From assembly GCA_902627575.1 (NCBI GenBank), contig CACOJQ010000011.1, forward strand, positions 1 through 39,327: a stretch of 39,327 nt of DNA, written 5' to 3'. The position numbers and the translations under genes are program-made. Each line of letters opens with the position of its first letter. Positions within the stretch are counted from its first letter, which is position 1. This document shows, piece by piece, positions 1 to 8,391 of this stretch. Origin of the DNA: an uncultured Bacteroidota bacterium. GTDB lineage: Bacteria > Bacteroidota > Bacteroidia > Flavobacteriales > BACL11. The notes beneath the pieces are model-generated. The model saw nothing but the letters and a program-made list of their open reading frames with translations, was not told the origin of the DNA and did no database searches.

Positions 1-380
1 TGAGTTGTTCCTACTGGGCTAGTAGATTCTATAATATACAAATCATCCTTTTTTAATTTTGGAATAATCATTCTAGTAGCTGACTCAACATATTTTAAGT
101 CTGGTTTATTATCGCTTTTAAAAGGAGTTGGAACAGCAATTAAATATACTTCAGCTTCCTCTGGCACTAAGCTTGCTTTTAGAAGACCCTTTTCTACAAC
201 ATGTTTTACCAATTTATCTAGTTCAGGCTCTACAATATGTATTTTACCTTCATTTATAGTATTAACCACCGATTCATTTACATCGACTCCCAAAACATTA
301 ATACCTCTACTTGCAATGACAGCAGCAGTTGGAAGTCCAATATATCCCAAACCCATCATAACTACTTTAAAATTTGACAT
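1..380 (-). CDS. wecC: UDP-N-acetyl-D-mannosamine dehydrogenase WecC (N-terminal part, cut by window edge)
   Basis: This NAD-dependent enzyme oxidises UDP-ManNAc to UDP-ManNAcA, an acidic sugar donor for surface glycans. The first 126 residues are in the window and the rest lies to the left. I read this frame directly. It opens with the Rossmann motif GLGYIGLPTAA (about residues 10-20), then EGKIHIVEPEL, AVPTPFK and ESTSPVGTT. This order closely matches WecC rather than UDP-glucose dehydrogenase, whose corresponding segments differ. The ATG at 378-380 lies one base after the wecB stop, so the two genes are coupled, and their products act in sequence (epimerase, then dehydrogenase). The active-site cysteine region is outside the window, so an intact enzyme cannot be confirmed. 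Confidence 0.9.
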   Translation of the reverse strand, partial: MSNFKVVMMGLGYIGLPTAAVIASRGINVLGVDVNESVVNTINEGKIHIVEPELDKLVKHVVEKGLLKASLVPEEAEVYLIAVPTPFKSDNKPDLKYVESATRMIIPKLKKDDLYIIESTSPVGTT

Positions 381-381
381 A

Positions 382-1494
382 TTATTTCTTTAATAAAAAA
401 TTTAAAATTCTCTTACTTGCTTTGCCTTCTCCATATGGATTGTGTAATTTGCTCATTCTTTCGTACTCACTATCATTTTGTAATAAATTATTAGCTTCCT
501 TTACAATTTTTTCTGTATTTGTGCCTACAAGAATTACAGTACCGGCATCTACAGCCTCAGGTCTTTCAGTTGTTTCGCGCATTACTAAAACTGGCTTTCC
601 AAGAGAGGGTGCTTCTTCTTGAATTCCTCCGCTATCTGTTATAATTAATTTTGACTTTTCCATTAACCAAAGAAAAGCTTCGTATGGTAAAGGATCAATT
701 AAGAGTATATTATTTATATTTTTTAAAATTTCATTTACCGGTTTCTGCACATTTGGATTCATGTGTACAGGATAAATAATTTGAACACTATTTTGCTCTG
801 CAACTTGTTTGAGAGCTTTACAAATATTTATAAAACCTTTACCATGATTTTCTCTTCTGTGGCCAGTAACTAAAACTATATCCTTCTCAAAATTTATTAT
901 GTTTTTTAAGCTTTCAATTGTATGGTTATTAATAGAATTAACTTTTTTTACTGCAAAAAATAATGCATCAATAACTGTATTTCCAGTTATTAAAATATTT
1001 TCAATTGAAATGTTTTCTTTCAAAAGATTTTCTTGCGACTTTAATGTTGGAGCAAAATGGAAATCTGCAATTCTAGCTGATATTTGTCTATTTAGCTCCT
1101 CTGGAAAAGGCGCATATTTGTTATAAGTTCTCAAGCCAGCTTCAACATGGCAGACCTTTGCTCCTGAGTAAAAAGCGGCAATACTGGATGCCATAGTTGT
1201 AGTTGTATCACCATGTACAAAAACAAAATCTGCAGGAAATTTTTCTAAAATAGTTTTTAATCCTAAAATAATTTCCGCAGTCAGATTATATAAATTTTGA
1301 TTAGGTTTCATTAAATTTAAATCAAAATCAGGTCTAATTTCAAAGAAATCTAAAACTTGATCTAGCATTTCTCTGTGTTGTGCTGTTACACAAACTCTAG
1401 TGTTAAAATTTACATTATCTTTAAATTCTTTTACAACAGGAGCCATTTTTATAGCTTCAGGACGAGTACCAAAAACAATTAAAATATTTTTCAT
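382..1494 (-). CDS. wecB: UDP-N-acetylglucosamine 2-epimerase (non-hydrolysing) WecB
   Basis: The enzyme interconverts UDP-GlcNAc and UDP-ManNAc in the cytosol and supplies the substrate of WecC next door. At 370 aa it has the usual family length. Visible motifs are GTRPEAIKMAP at the N-terminus, HVEAGLRT in the middle with the catalytic-region Glu, GHRRENHG, and TDSGGIQEEAPSLGKP near the C-terminus, which is the UDP-binding segment of the family. The ATG at 1492-1494 follows directly on the gpsA-like stop (TAA at 1495-1497), so the gene sits inside the long minus-strand operon. The wecB-wecC pair implies that the glycan contains ManNAcA, or that this sugar is an intermediate to a further modified uronic acid. 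Confidence 0.95.
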   Translation of the reverse strand: MKNILIVFGTRPEAIKMAPVVKEFKDNVNFNTRVCVTAQHREMLDQVLDFFEIRPDFDLNLMKPNQNLYNLTAEIILGLKTILEKFPADFVFVHGDTTTTMASSIAAFYSGAKVCHVEAGLRTYNKYAPFPEELNRQISARIADFHFAPTLKSQENLLKENISIENILITGNTVIDALFFAVKKVNSINNHTIESLKNIINFEKDIVLVTGHRRENHGKGFINICKALKQVAEQNSVQIIYPVHMNPNVQKPVNEILKNINNILLIDPLPYEAFLWLMEKSKLIITDSGGIQEEAPSLGKPVLVMRETTERPEAVDAGTVILVGTNTEKIVKEANNLLQNDSEYERMSKLHNPYGEGKASKRILNFLLKK

Positions 1495-2475
1495 TTAAAT
1501 AGAATTCAAATCAGAAAAATCATTAAAATTTACTTCTATTTCTTTTATTTTTCCTGAGAAGTAATCAAATAATTTGGCCAAAATAGGTAATTCAACAATA
1601 GTTTTTCTATCAACTAACTGATATACCATTTTTATGGAATTTAGACCTTCAAGAATTACTGAATTTGATTTATAATCTTCATTATAAAACTCTTTCCCAA
1701 TTAATAATCCTAATGTTCTATTTCTACTTAGATCATTTAATGATGTTAAACATAAATCCCCAAAACCACAGGACAAAAATAATGTTGATTCAGAACCTCC
1801 GAGTTCTTTTAATATGAGTCTAACTTCAGAAAAAGCCTTAGTTAATATCATAAATCTAGTGTTTGATGAATTATATTTAGCATCAACTATTCCTAAAAAT
1901 ATTGCATAAATATTTTTCAGTGAACTCAAAATTTCTACACCTCTAATATCATTAGTAAAATCAATATGCAATACAGTATTTTTAATAACATCATTTATCG
2001 TATTAAGCTGAACTTGAGTTGTATACCCTAAAGTTAATAAGGTATTAGCATCATCCATTAACTCAATAGCAAAAGAAGGTCCTTTTAGAGTGACAATGTT
2101 TTTTAATTTAAACTTTTTCTTTATACATTCTGTTACTGTTGCTCCTTCATCTAGTAACCCTTTTGAAAGATTTACAATAAGAACATTATTTTTAAATTTT
2201 TTATAAACTTTTTGAATTTTATCTATAACTATATTTGAGGGGTATGCTATAAAAATAACATCTGCGTAACTTAAATCATCCTCCTTATTTGTTGCTCGAA
2301 GAGAAATTGGTAAGTGCTTGTTTGGAAAACAGGATTTATTTGTGTTTAAGGTGTTTATCTCATTTACTTTAGATTGATTTTTAGAAAATAATAATATATT
2401 ATTTTTATTATTAGAGGATAAAGCTTTTGCAATTGCTGTACCAAAAGTTCCTGCGCCAAATACTATTATGTTCAT
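1495..2475 (-). CDS. gpsA: NAD(P)-dependent glycerol-3-phosphate dehydrogenase (GpsA family) inside a glycan operon
   Basis: Members reduce dihydroxyacetone phosphate to sn-glycerol 3-phosphate. The 326-residue product has the family dinucleotide motif GAGTFGTA (about residues 7-14), NLSKGL, LKGPSFAIEL, the catalytic-lysine segment SSLKNIYAI, and the C-terminal block CGFGDLCLTSLNDLSRNRTLG. All are in the standard GpsA order, so the assignment is good although the protein looks divergent. The odd feature is its place between wecB and a 4,6-dehydratase gene. A housekeeping gpsA may lie elsewhere in the genome. A dedicated copy could supply glycerol phosphate for a substituent of the glycan, or the enzyme may reduce a related keto-phosphate. 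The role in the operon is inferred from position only. Confidence 0.85.
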   Translation of the reverse strand: MNIIVFGAGTFGTAIAKALSSNNKNNILLFSKNQSKVNEINTLNTNKSCFPNKHLPISLRATNKEDDLSYADVIFIAYPSNIVIDKIQKVYKKFKNNVLIVNLSKGLLDEGATVTECIKKKFKLKNIVTLKGPSFAIELMDDANTLLTLGYTTQVQLNTINDVIKNTVLHIDFTNDIRGVEILSSLKNIYAIFLGIVDAKYNSSNTRFMILTKAFSEVRLILKELGGSESTLFLSCGFGDLCLTSLNDLSRNRTLGLLIGKEFYNEDYKSNSVILEGLNSIKMVYQLVDRKTIVELPILAKLFDYFSGKIKEIEVNFNDFSDLNSI

Positions 2476-2493
2476 AAAGTAAAAATATGCTTT

Positions 2494-4347
2494 TTAATCC
2501 TCGTCTGATGTATATCCATCAATATATTTTAACAATAGTTCTTTAACAACCACCTCGTCCTGCTTTTCTCTGGCAGACTTAATAATATTAACACAGTAAA
2601 TAACATCTTTATATGAAAGCTTATTTTCTTTAGCTTGCATAATTCTCGAATGTTCAGATTGTACTACGTCACTTCCAATTAGTAATTCTTCATACAGTTT
2701 CTCTCCAGGTCGTAAGCCTGTAAACTCTATTCTAATATCGCCATCAGGGTTTTCATTATCAATTGGTTTTAAACCACTTAAATGAATCATTTTGTAGGCT
2801 AAATCAATAATCTTAATGGGCTCACCCATATCCAAAACAAATACATCTCCACCCTTAGCCATTGCACCTGACTGTAAAACTAATTCTACAGCTTCAGGAA
2901 TTGACATAAAATATCTTGTAATATTTCTATGTGTTACCGTTACTGGACCACCTGTTTTAATTTGATTTCTAAAAAGAGGCACAACAGATCCTGCTGAGTC
3001 TAACACATTGCCAAATCGGACCATAGAAAAACAGCACTTGCTTTTATCCGAATATGATTGAAGGATAAGCTCCGACATTCTTTTTGAGGCTCCCATAACA
3101 TTTGTAGGACGAACAGCTTTATCTGTTGAAACTAAAACCATATTTTCTACTTTTTCTTCATCAGCTACTCTCGCAACATTATATGTTCCAATAACATTAT
3201 TGTAGGTTCCTGAAACAATATTCATTTCTACCATCGGTACATGTTTATACGCAGCAGCATGATAAATTGTATGTATATTATTTTTTTTAATAATTTGTTT
3301 TAATTGATGATAATTGGTGACAGTACATAATGAGGGTATAATCTCACAATTATATTCTAAGCTACTTAACTCAAAATGTATGTTGTATAAGTTATACTCG
3401 CAATTATCCATTAATATAACTTTGTTAGGGTTAAGCTTCATAATTTGTCTAGAAAGCTCAGAACCTATACTACCACCTGCTCCAGTAATTAAAATGTTTT
3501 TTTGTGAAATATTTCTTTTAAGTAATTCTCTTTTCGGTGAAACTACATTTCTCCCCAAAATATCACCAACTTCAACATGTTTTATATTATCTATTGAAAC
3601 CACACCATTACTTAAATTATCAATTGAAGGTAATAATTTAACCTCTATTGGATACTTTGTTAATTTTTTAAGAATTTGAGTTCTATCTTTTATATTAACA
3701 GACGGAACTGCAAATAATAAAACTTTTACATCTTCATTCTTAATAAGTGTATTTATTTTACTAAAAGGGAACACTTCCAAGTGATTTATTATAGTTCCTT
3801 GCTTTGCAGTGTCGTCGTCAATAAATGCAATGGGTAAATAAATAGAACTTTTTTTTAAACTTTCAACTAGTTGAACACCTGCATCCCCAGCCCCATAAAT
3901 TAAAGTTTTCTTTCTTATACTTATAAAACTATCCCATGAATATAAATATGCTTTGAACAAAAATCTTGTTGTAATAACAAAAATATTAATGATAAACCAA
4001 AAAATTGGGAAAATAGATCTAGGAAGATTAGGCTCACGAAAAAACATCATGAAAAACCCAACTATTAAGCAAGCAATAGTAGTAGCTTGAAAAGTGGTTA
4101 ATATAATCTTAACTCCAATATATTGCAAAACAGCTCTGTACAGCCCTAGCTTAATAAACAAAAAAATTGTAATTAGAGGTAAAGCCAAAAAAATCCACCA
4201 TGAAGAGATAATGTAATCTAAAGGAAAAGCATCACCTAATCTTAAAACAAAAGCTAACCATAGTGCTAATACTAAAGTAAATATATCAACCAATAACATA
4301 ATTAGTTGTTTATGAAATCTTTGCAGATTTTGTAATCTAAGTCGCAT
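2494..4347 (-). CDS. Membrane-anchored UDP-N-acetylglucosamine 4,6-dehydratase (WbpM/PglF/CapD family)
   Basis: This enzyme probably converts UDP-GlcNAc to a UDP-4-keto-6-deoxy sugar, the substrate of the aminotransferase encoded just upstream. The 617-residue product is the long form of the family. It has about four hydrophobic helices in residues 14-132, then a first Rossmann-like domain with GAGDAG at 152-157, then the catalytic short-chain dehydrogenase domain with TGAGGSIGSE near 288-297. The catalytic set is STDK at 407-410 with Met418 and Lys422, so Met replaces the usual SDR Tyr, as is normal for long WbpM/PglF enzymes. LRPGEKLYEEL is also present. The start overlaps the end of the aminotransferase gene by 11 bp. 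The exact stereochemistry cannot be told from sequence alone. Confidence 0.92.
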   Translation of the reverse strand: MRLRLQNLQRFHKQLIMLLVDIFTLVLALWLAFVLRLGDAFPLDYIISSWWIFLALPLITIFLFIKLGLYRAVLQYIGVKIILTTFQATTIACLIVGFFMMFFREPNLPRSIFPIFWFIINIFVITTRFLFKAYLYSWDSFISIRKKTLIYGAGDAGVQLVESLKKSSIYLPIAFIDDDTAKQGTIINHLEVFPFSKINTLIKNEDVKVLLFAVPSVNIKDRTQILKKLTKYPIEVKLLPSIDNLSNGVVSIDNIKHVEVGDILGRNVVSPKRELLKRNISQKNILITGAGGSIGSELSRQIMKLNPNKVILMDNCEYNLYNIHFELSSLEYNCEIIPSLCTVTNYHQLKQIIKKNNIHTIYHAAAYKHVPMVEMNIVSGTYNNVIGTYNVARVADEEKVENMVLVSTDKAVRPTNVMGASKRMSELILQSYSDKSKCCFSMVRFGNVLDSAGSVVPLFRNQIKTGGPVTVTHRNITRYFMSIPEAVELVLQSGAMAKGGDVFVLDMGEPIKIIDLAYKMIHLSGLKPIDNENPDGDIRIEFTGLRPGEKLYEELLIGSDVVQSEHSRIMQAKENKLSYKDVIYCVNIIKSAREKQDEVVVKELLLKYIDGYTSDED

Positions 4348-5470
4348 AAATTTCTTTTATTTTATTTACTACAACATTTAAATCCTCATCTTTCATATTA
4401 GTATCTGATGGTAAACATAAACCTCTATTAAATAAATCTTCAGAAACACCGTTTACATATGAACGGCTATCTTTAAAAACTGGTTGTAAGTGCATTGGCT
4501 TCCATAATGGACGAGTTTCAATATTAGATTTTCTAAGGCTTAAACGCAAATATTCGCGATCTATTATAGAACCTTCTTTTAAAAGTATGGTAGTTAACCA
4601 AAAGTTTGAGAATAAATTATCATTTTCATCTAAAAAAATAATATCATCAATTTCTGACAAACTAGTTTTATAAAAATTAAAAATATATCGCTTTTTATTT
4701 ATTCTTTCAGTCAAATACTGCAATTGACCAAAACCGATAGCAGCACATATGTTACTTAATCTGTAATTATATCCTATATCAATATGCTCATAATGAGCGG
4801 CTTCCTCTCTTGCTTGAGTAGCAAGTTTCTTAGCCTTATCTATTATTTTTTTATCATTGGAAAATAACGCTCCACCAGTAGAGGCAGTGATAATTTTATT
4901 GCCATTAAATGAATATATACCAAATTTACCAAAGGTCCCTAAGGGAATGCCATTATATTTTGAGCCTAGGGCCTCAGCAACATCTTCAATAATGGGTATA
5001 TTATATGTATCTGCTATTTTTATAATTTCATTAATTTTTGCAGGCATACCATAAAGGTGTACTAATATAATAGCCTTTGGAACAACACCCTTTTCTATAC
5101 TATCAATTATAGCTGATTCAAGTAACTCAGGACACATGTTCCATGTTTGTTCTTCACTGTCAATGAAAATTGGATTTGCTCCTAAGTATTTAATCGGATT
5201 TGCTGAAGCCGCAAAAGTAAATGATGAGCATAATACATTATCACCAGACTTAACATTTAACAAAATTAGCGCTAAATGAATAGCAGCTGTTCCGCTACTA
5301 AGTGCTGCAAAATGATAATTATTTGAAACTAATGATAACCCATTTTCAAATTTATCTATATATTGACCAACAGGAGCGATCCAATTGCTCTTAAAAACAT
5401 CACTTACACACTTTATTTCAGCCCCACCCATATTTGGAGATGATAACCATATTTTTTTTTTGTTTTTCAA
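4337..5470 (-). CDS. DegT/DnrJ/EryC1-family PLP-dependent sugar aminotransferase (PglE-like)
   Basis: The product (377 aa) probably transfers an amino group to C4 of the keto-sugar made by the neighbouring dehydratase, giving a UDP-4-amino-4,6-dideoxy-HexNAc. Evidence is the family opening IWLSSPNMGG, SSGTAAIHLAL (about 58-69), IIEDVAEALGSKYNG (about 160-174), and SFNGNKIITASTGG with the PLP lysine at about position 192. LSNICAAIG and the C-terminal ETRPLWKPMHLQP are further PglE-type marks. The start codon is TTG at 5468-5470, immediately after the stop of the sugar transferase gene. No ATG occurs before the conserved N-terminus, so TTG is very likely the true start. Confidence 0.92.
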   Translation of the reverse strand: MKNKKKIWLSSPNMGGAEIKCVSDVFKSNWIAPVGQYIDKFENGLSLVSNNYHFAALSSGTAAIHLALILLNVKSGDNVLCSSFTFAASANPIKYLGANPIFIDSEEQTWNMCPELLESAIIDSIEKGVVPKAIILVHLYGMPAKINEIIKIADTYNIPIIEDVAEALGSKYNGIPLGTFGKFGIYSFNGNKIITASTGGALFSNDKKIIDKAKKLATQAREEAAHYEHIDIGYNYRLSNICAAIGFGQLQYLTERINKKRYIFNFYKTSLSEIDDIIFLDENDNLFSNFWLTTILLKEGSIIDREYLRLSLRKSNIETRPLWKPMHLQPVFKDSRSYVNGVSEDLFNRGLCLPSDTNMKDEDLNVVVNKIKEIYAT

Positions 5471-6055
5471 TTAATAACTTTTTCTAAAAATAGTAGCAAA
5501 TATAATCTTAAAGTCAATCCAAATTGAATTATTGTAATAGTAATCTAAATTTATTTTGACTTTATCTGGATAAATAATCTCATCATTGTACTTAACTGGG
5601 TCATTACATGAGGCTAATATTTTTTCTTCATTTGCGTATTTTAATGTAGCTGGACCTGTTATTCCGGGCCTTAATAATAAAATTAATTTAGCTTCTCCAA
5701 CTAGTTTATCTGCATAACCAGGCACATCTGGTCTAGGTCCTACTAAACTCATATCACCCTTAAGTACATTAAACAGCTCAGGTAACTCATCCAACTTATA
5801 TTTTCTTAAAAAAAAACCAAAATTAGTAATTCTCGAATCGCCGTAGATTGAAACAGTACTTAAATTATCTTGTTGAATAGTCATAGATCTAAATTTAATC
5901 ATTGAAAAAATATGGCCATTTTTTCCTACTCTTTCTTGCACAAAGAATATGGGTCCTTTTGATGAGAGCTTTATAATAGTACTTATTATTACAAATACAG
6001 GAGTTAAGCTAAGAAGACCAATGGAAGAAATTAATATGTCACAAATTCTTTTCAA
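5471..6055 (-). CDS. Initiating sugar-1-phosphate transferase (PglC/WcaJ-type bacterial sugar transferase)
   Basis: The enzyme transfers a phospho-sugar from a UDP-sugar to undecaprenyl phosphate and so starts each repeat unit at the inner membrane. The product is 194 aa, the short PglC-like form without the multi-helix N-terminal domain. It has one hydrophobic segment at about residues 7-28, then FVQERVGKNG, KFRSM, the catalytic-loop block DELPELFNVLKGDMSLVGPRP (split here as DELPELFNVLKGD and SLVGPRP), and RPGITGPATL. It starts with TTG inside a TTGA overlap with the stop of the upstream glycosyltransferase gene, which is typical of translational coupling. With the dehydratase and aminotransferase it probably loads a 4-amino-4,6-dideoxy sugar, though the substrate is inferred from context. 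Confidence 0.93.
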   Translation of the reverse strand: MKRICDILISSIGLLSLTPVFVIISTIIKLSSKGPIFFVQERVGKNGHIFSMIKFRSMTIQQDNLSTVSIYGDSRITNFGFFLRKYKLDELPELFNVLKGDMSLVGPRPDVPGYADKLVGEAKLILLLRPGITGPATLKYANEEKILASCNDPVKYNDEIIYPDKVKINLDYYYNNSIWIDFKIIFATIFRKSY

Positions 6056-6798
6056 AATAATCTTTTTTTAAATGCATTCACTGCATAATTAATGAAACAC
6101 CATAAACTATAAGCAAAATTAAGCTTTTCAATATTTCTGTATACTCGCCATACATCTTTAGCAGCTTTTATTTTACTAGATGAATTTGAATTTAATAAAA
6201 CTCTATATTTTGCTAAATTAATATCTAAACCAAAAGCATCATACCCTCTTCTCATAATAGATAGCCATAAAGCCATATCATGGGAAGATCGAATATTAGG
6301 CATTTCAATATCTCCAATTTCTTCTCTATCCAATACTACGGTTAAACATCCAATGATTGTATTTTTCAAGTACTCAGTATAGTACATTTTTTTTGGTGCT
6401 TTTATAACTTTTGATAGGCCATGACCATTATCCATTTCGTATGAAGTAAATGAAAAAGCTATTTTGTTGGAAAGCATAAATTTAATTTGTAAAAATAATT
6501 TTTCTGTAGCCCATGAATCATCTGCATCTAAAAATGCAATGTATTTACCATTGGCTTTTTTAATGGCAAGATTTCTTGTTAGGGCTGCCCCAATATTTTG
6601 ATTATTTTGAAAACATTTTATTCTACTATCAATATCTGCAAATGATTGAATTTTTGAATAAGAATCATCTGTTGAGCAGTCGTCAAAAATCAACATTTCC
6701 CAGTTAGTATATGTTTGATTTATGACAGAATTTATACATGAATCTATATAATTTGAACAATTATATGATGGAGTAATAATTGAAACTAAATTATTCAT
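6052..6798 (-). CDS. Family 2 (GT-A fold) glycosyltransferase
   Basis: The product is an inverting glycosyltransferase of 248 aa that probably adds one sugar to the lipid-linked repeat on the cytosolic face. The GT2 signature is clear: VSIITPSYNCSNYI at the N-terminus, SVINQTYTNWEMLIFDD with the nucleotide-binding Asp pair, NNQNIGAALTRN, and the DXD-like FLDADDSW at about 92-99, where the metal and sugar nucleotide bind. The C-terminal third carries SHDMALWL, the likely catalytic-base region. It starts at ATG 6796-6798 with a TAATG overlap with the sulfotransferase stop. It is the only conventional glycosyltransferase in the visible part of the operon, so a multi-sugar repeat would need others to the left of the window or elsewhere. 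Donor and linkage cannot be predicted. Confidence 0.92.
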   Translation of the reverse strand: MNNLVSIITPSYNCSNYIDSCINSVINQTYTNWEMLIFDDCSTDDSYSKIQSFADIDSRIKCFQNNQNIGAALTRNLAIKKANGKYIAFLDADDSWATEKLFLQIKFMLSNKIAFSFTSYEMDNGHGLSKVIKAPKKMYYTEYLKNTIIGCLTVVLDREEIGDIEMPNIRSSHDMALWLSIMRRGYDAFGLDINLAKYRVLLNSNSSSKIKAAKDVWRVYRNIEKLNFAYSLWCFINYAVNAFKKRLF

Positions 6799-7586
6799 TA
6801 AAAGCCAATTTTTCTTCTTAAAGTGAAAACAAAAAAATAAAATATTTTTATTTTTGAGGGAGGTTTTAAGTTAATTATCTGATTTATTAGTTTTAAATTT
6901 TTCTTATTGTAATATTTTTTCCATTCTCCTATTGACCCTTTCCGAAACATTTTATAGTTCTGAACACCTAGTTCAGGATAATAATTGTTTTTGCCTTCTT
7001 TTGCCGCATTTCTCATGTTTAACAAAGATGTATTTTCTTTAATTTTTAAAATTTCTTCTTTTGAAAGTTCTTTAAGTCCTAAAATTTTACATAAATTAAT
7101 TACGGTATTATCAAAATCATTTTTAATATTAGAATAAGAAAAAATTAAGTCTGATTTAAAATATTTTTTCGATCTCAAGTTAAATAAAGAAATTTCATAC
7201 GCTTTAAATTTACCAATAAATCTGAAATATTTTTCAAAGCTAATATTTGGATATCGATATTGCTTTACATGGTAATAATGAGACACAATTGCATCTTTAA
7301 TATCTCTTTGAATAAATATAAACTTAACATTATCTGAATAAGTTTTGTTTAAAACTTTTTCACTAAAATAATGAGATTTTGTTACGTAATGATTTGTATT
7401 AAAATCCTCAAATTTTAAAAAATCAAATAATTTTTTTTCTAAAATTCTTGTTGGAGAATTAAGATTAGGATTATACTGGCAAGGAATTTTTTTTATTGGT
7501 TTATTCTTGACTCTAAAAATCTCTAATATAATAGCGTGTAACCAAGAGGATCCAGACTTAAAAGTACCATTACAAATCACTAACAT
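6798..7586 (-). CDS. PAPS-dependent carbohydrate sulfotransferase
   Basis: The 262-residue product has the two nucleotide-binding motifs of the sulfotransferase superfamily. The 5'-phosphosulfate loop is TFKSGSSWL (residues 8-16). The 3'-phosphate motif is FIFIQRDIKDAIVSHYYH, with Arg94 and Ser102. KSHYF (70-74) matches the family segment holding the catalytic-base His72. RKGSIGEWKKYY near the C-terminus matches the conserved RKG loop. An open frame extends upstream to 7706, but those 40 residues overlap the preceding gene. The ATG at 7584-7586 lies one base after that gene's stop and only seven residues before the PAPS loop, so I take it as the start. The likely target is the glycan made by this operon or its precursor; that is inference. 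Confidence 0.9.
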   Translation of the reverse strand: MLVICNGTFKSGSSWLHAIILEIFRVKNKPIKKIPCQYNPNLNSPTRILEKKLFDFLKFEDFNTNHYVTKSHYFSEKVLNKTYSDNVKFIFIQRDIKDAIVSHYYHVKQYRYPNISFEKYFRFIGKFKAYEISLFNLRSKKYFKSDLIFSYSNIKNDFDNTVINLCKILGLKELSKEEILKIKENTSLLNMRNAAKEGKNNYYPELGVQNYKMFRKGSIGEWKKYYNKKNLKLINQIINLKPPSKIKIFYFFVFTLRRKIGF

Positions 7587-7587
7587 A

Positions 7588-8391
7588 TTATTTTTGTTTA
7601 CAGTTTCTTGAAATTTCTTCTTGAAATAATACTGAAAAAATATTTCTAAACAATAAATTATCAAAATAACTAAATATTTTTCTAAAAGGAAATAATAATT
7701 TGACAACTAATCCAAAACTCCAACTATACTTTATATGTAAATTACAATAAGCTTTTCTAAACTTAAATTTCGTTAAAAGAAATTGTTGAATATTTGTTTT
7801 ATGGGATATATTTCTAGATCCATCTGTTACATATTTTAATTTTCTTTCTTTAAGGTAATACAAATTCATAGTATAAAAAAGAGCATAAAAAGGATATTCT
7901 TTAATCTGTTCTGGCAAAATTTTTATGGTTGAATAATCGCAGCAATCTTTATAGATTCTATTTTTTGAAAAACCAATTAATTTGTTCTCTCTATAAACAC
8001 CCCAATAGTCAAAATTTGTTGTTAGTAAATTAATAAAGACTTTTTCAGAGCATATTTTATTTTTTGTATTATAAATTAATGATGCCTTTTTATAAATTAT
8101 ATATGCATTAGAGGACATTTCCTCTTTATTAATTTTTTTAATTTGAAATTTTTTCAAGCCTTTTGATATCTGATTTCTAGTATTTGTGCTATAATCTCTC
8201 AAAGTCATAACTTTATCTTGTATAATATACCAAAAATCAGTTTTTTTTGATATGTCAAAATCTGTTACCCATCTTGCAAAAAGAGCATTATGTAAACGCA
8301 ACTCGTGTACTATTTCTGTTAAATCCAAATCTTCATGAGGAGCTAAATTTGGCACCAATGCTCCATGATACTTTCTCCACTTACTTTGCAT
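7588..8391 (-). CDS. FemAB/GNAT-like protein of unknown role in glycan operon
   Basis: I do not recognise a named family with certainty. The product is 267 aa, basic and mostly soluble. The layout YSTNTRNQISKGLKKF, then a central YWGVYRENKLIGFSKN strand-turn-strand and DYSTIKILPEQIKEYPFYALFYTMNLYYL, resembles the acyl-CoA/aminoacyl acceptor core of FemAB-type GNAT proteins. VTDGSRNISHKTNIQQFLLTKFKFRKAY resembles the C-terminal strand that follows. It ends in a hydrophobic-aromatic stretch that may touch the membrane. It overlaps the wzy-like stop by 11 bp and is followed after one base by the sulfotransferase gene, so the three are coupled. An N-acyl or aminoacyl transfer to the amino sugar is possible but unproven. 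Confidence 0.6.
   Translation of the reverse strand: MQSKWRKYHGALVPNLAPHEDLDLTEIVHELRLHNALFARWVTDFDISKKTDFWYIIQDKVMTLRDYSTNTRNQISKGLKKFQIKKINKEEMSSNAYIIYKKASLIYNTKNKICSEKVFINLLTTNFDYWGVYRENKLIGFSKNRIYKDCCDYSTIKILPEQIKEYPFYALFYTMNLYYLKERKLKYVTDGSRNISHKTNIQQFLLTKFKFRKAYCNLHIKYSWSFGLVVKLLFPFRKIFSYFDNLLFRNIFSVLFQEEISRNCKQK

Noticed and set aside
7587..7706. N-terminal extension of the sulfotransferase by 40 residues
   Set aside because: It overlaps the FemAB-like gene in another frame, is low-complexity hydrophobic sequence, and the ATG at 7584-7586 sits one base after the previous stop and just before the PAPS loop.
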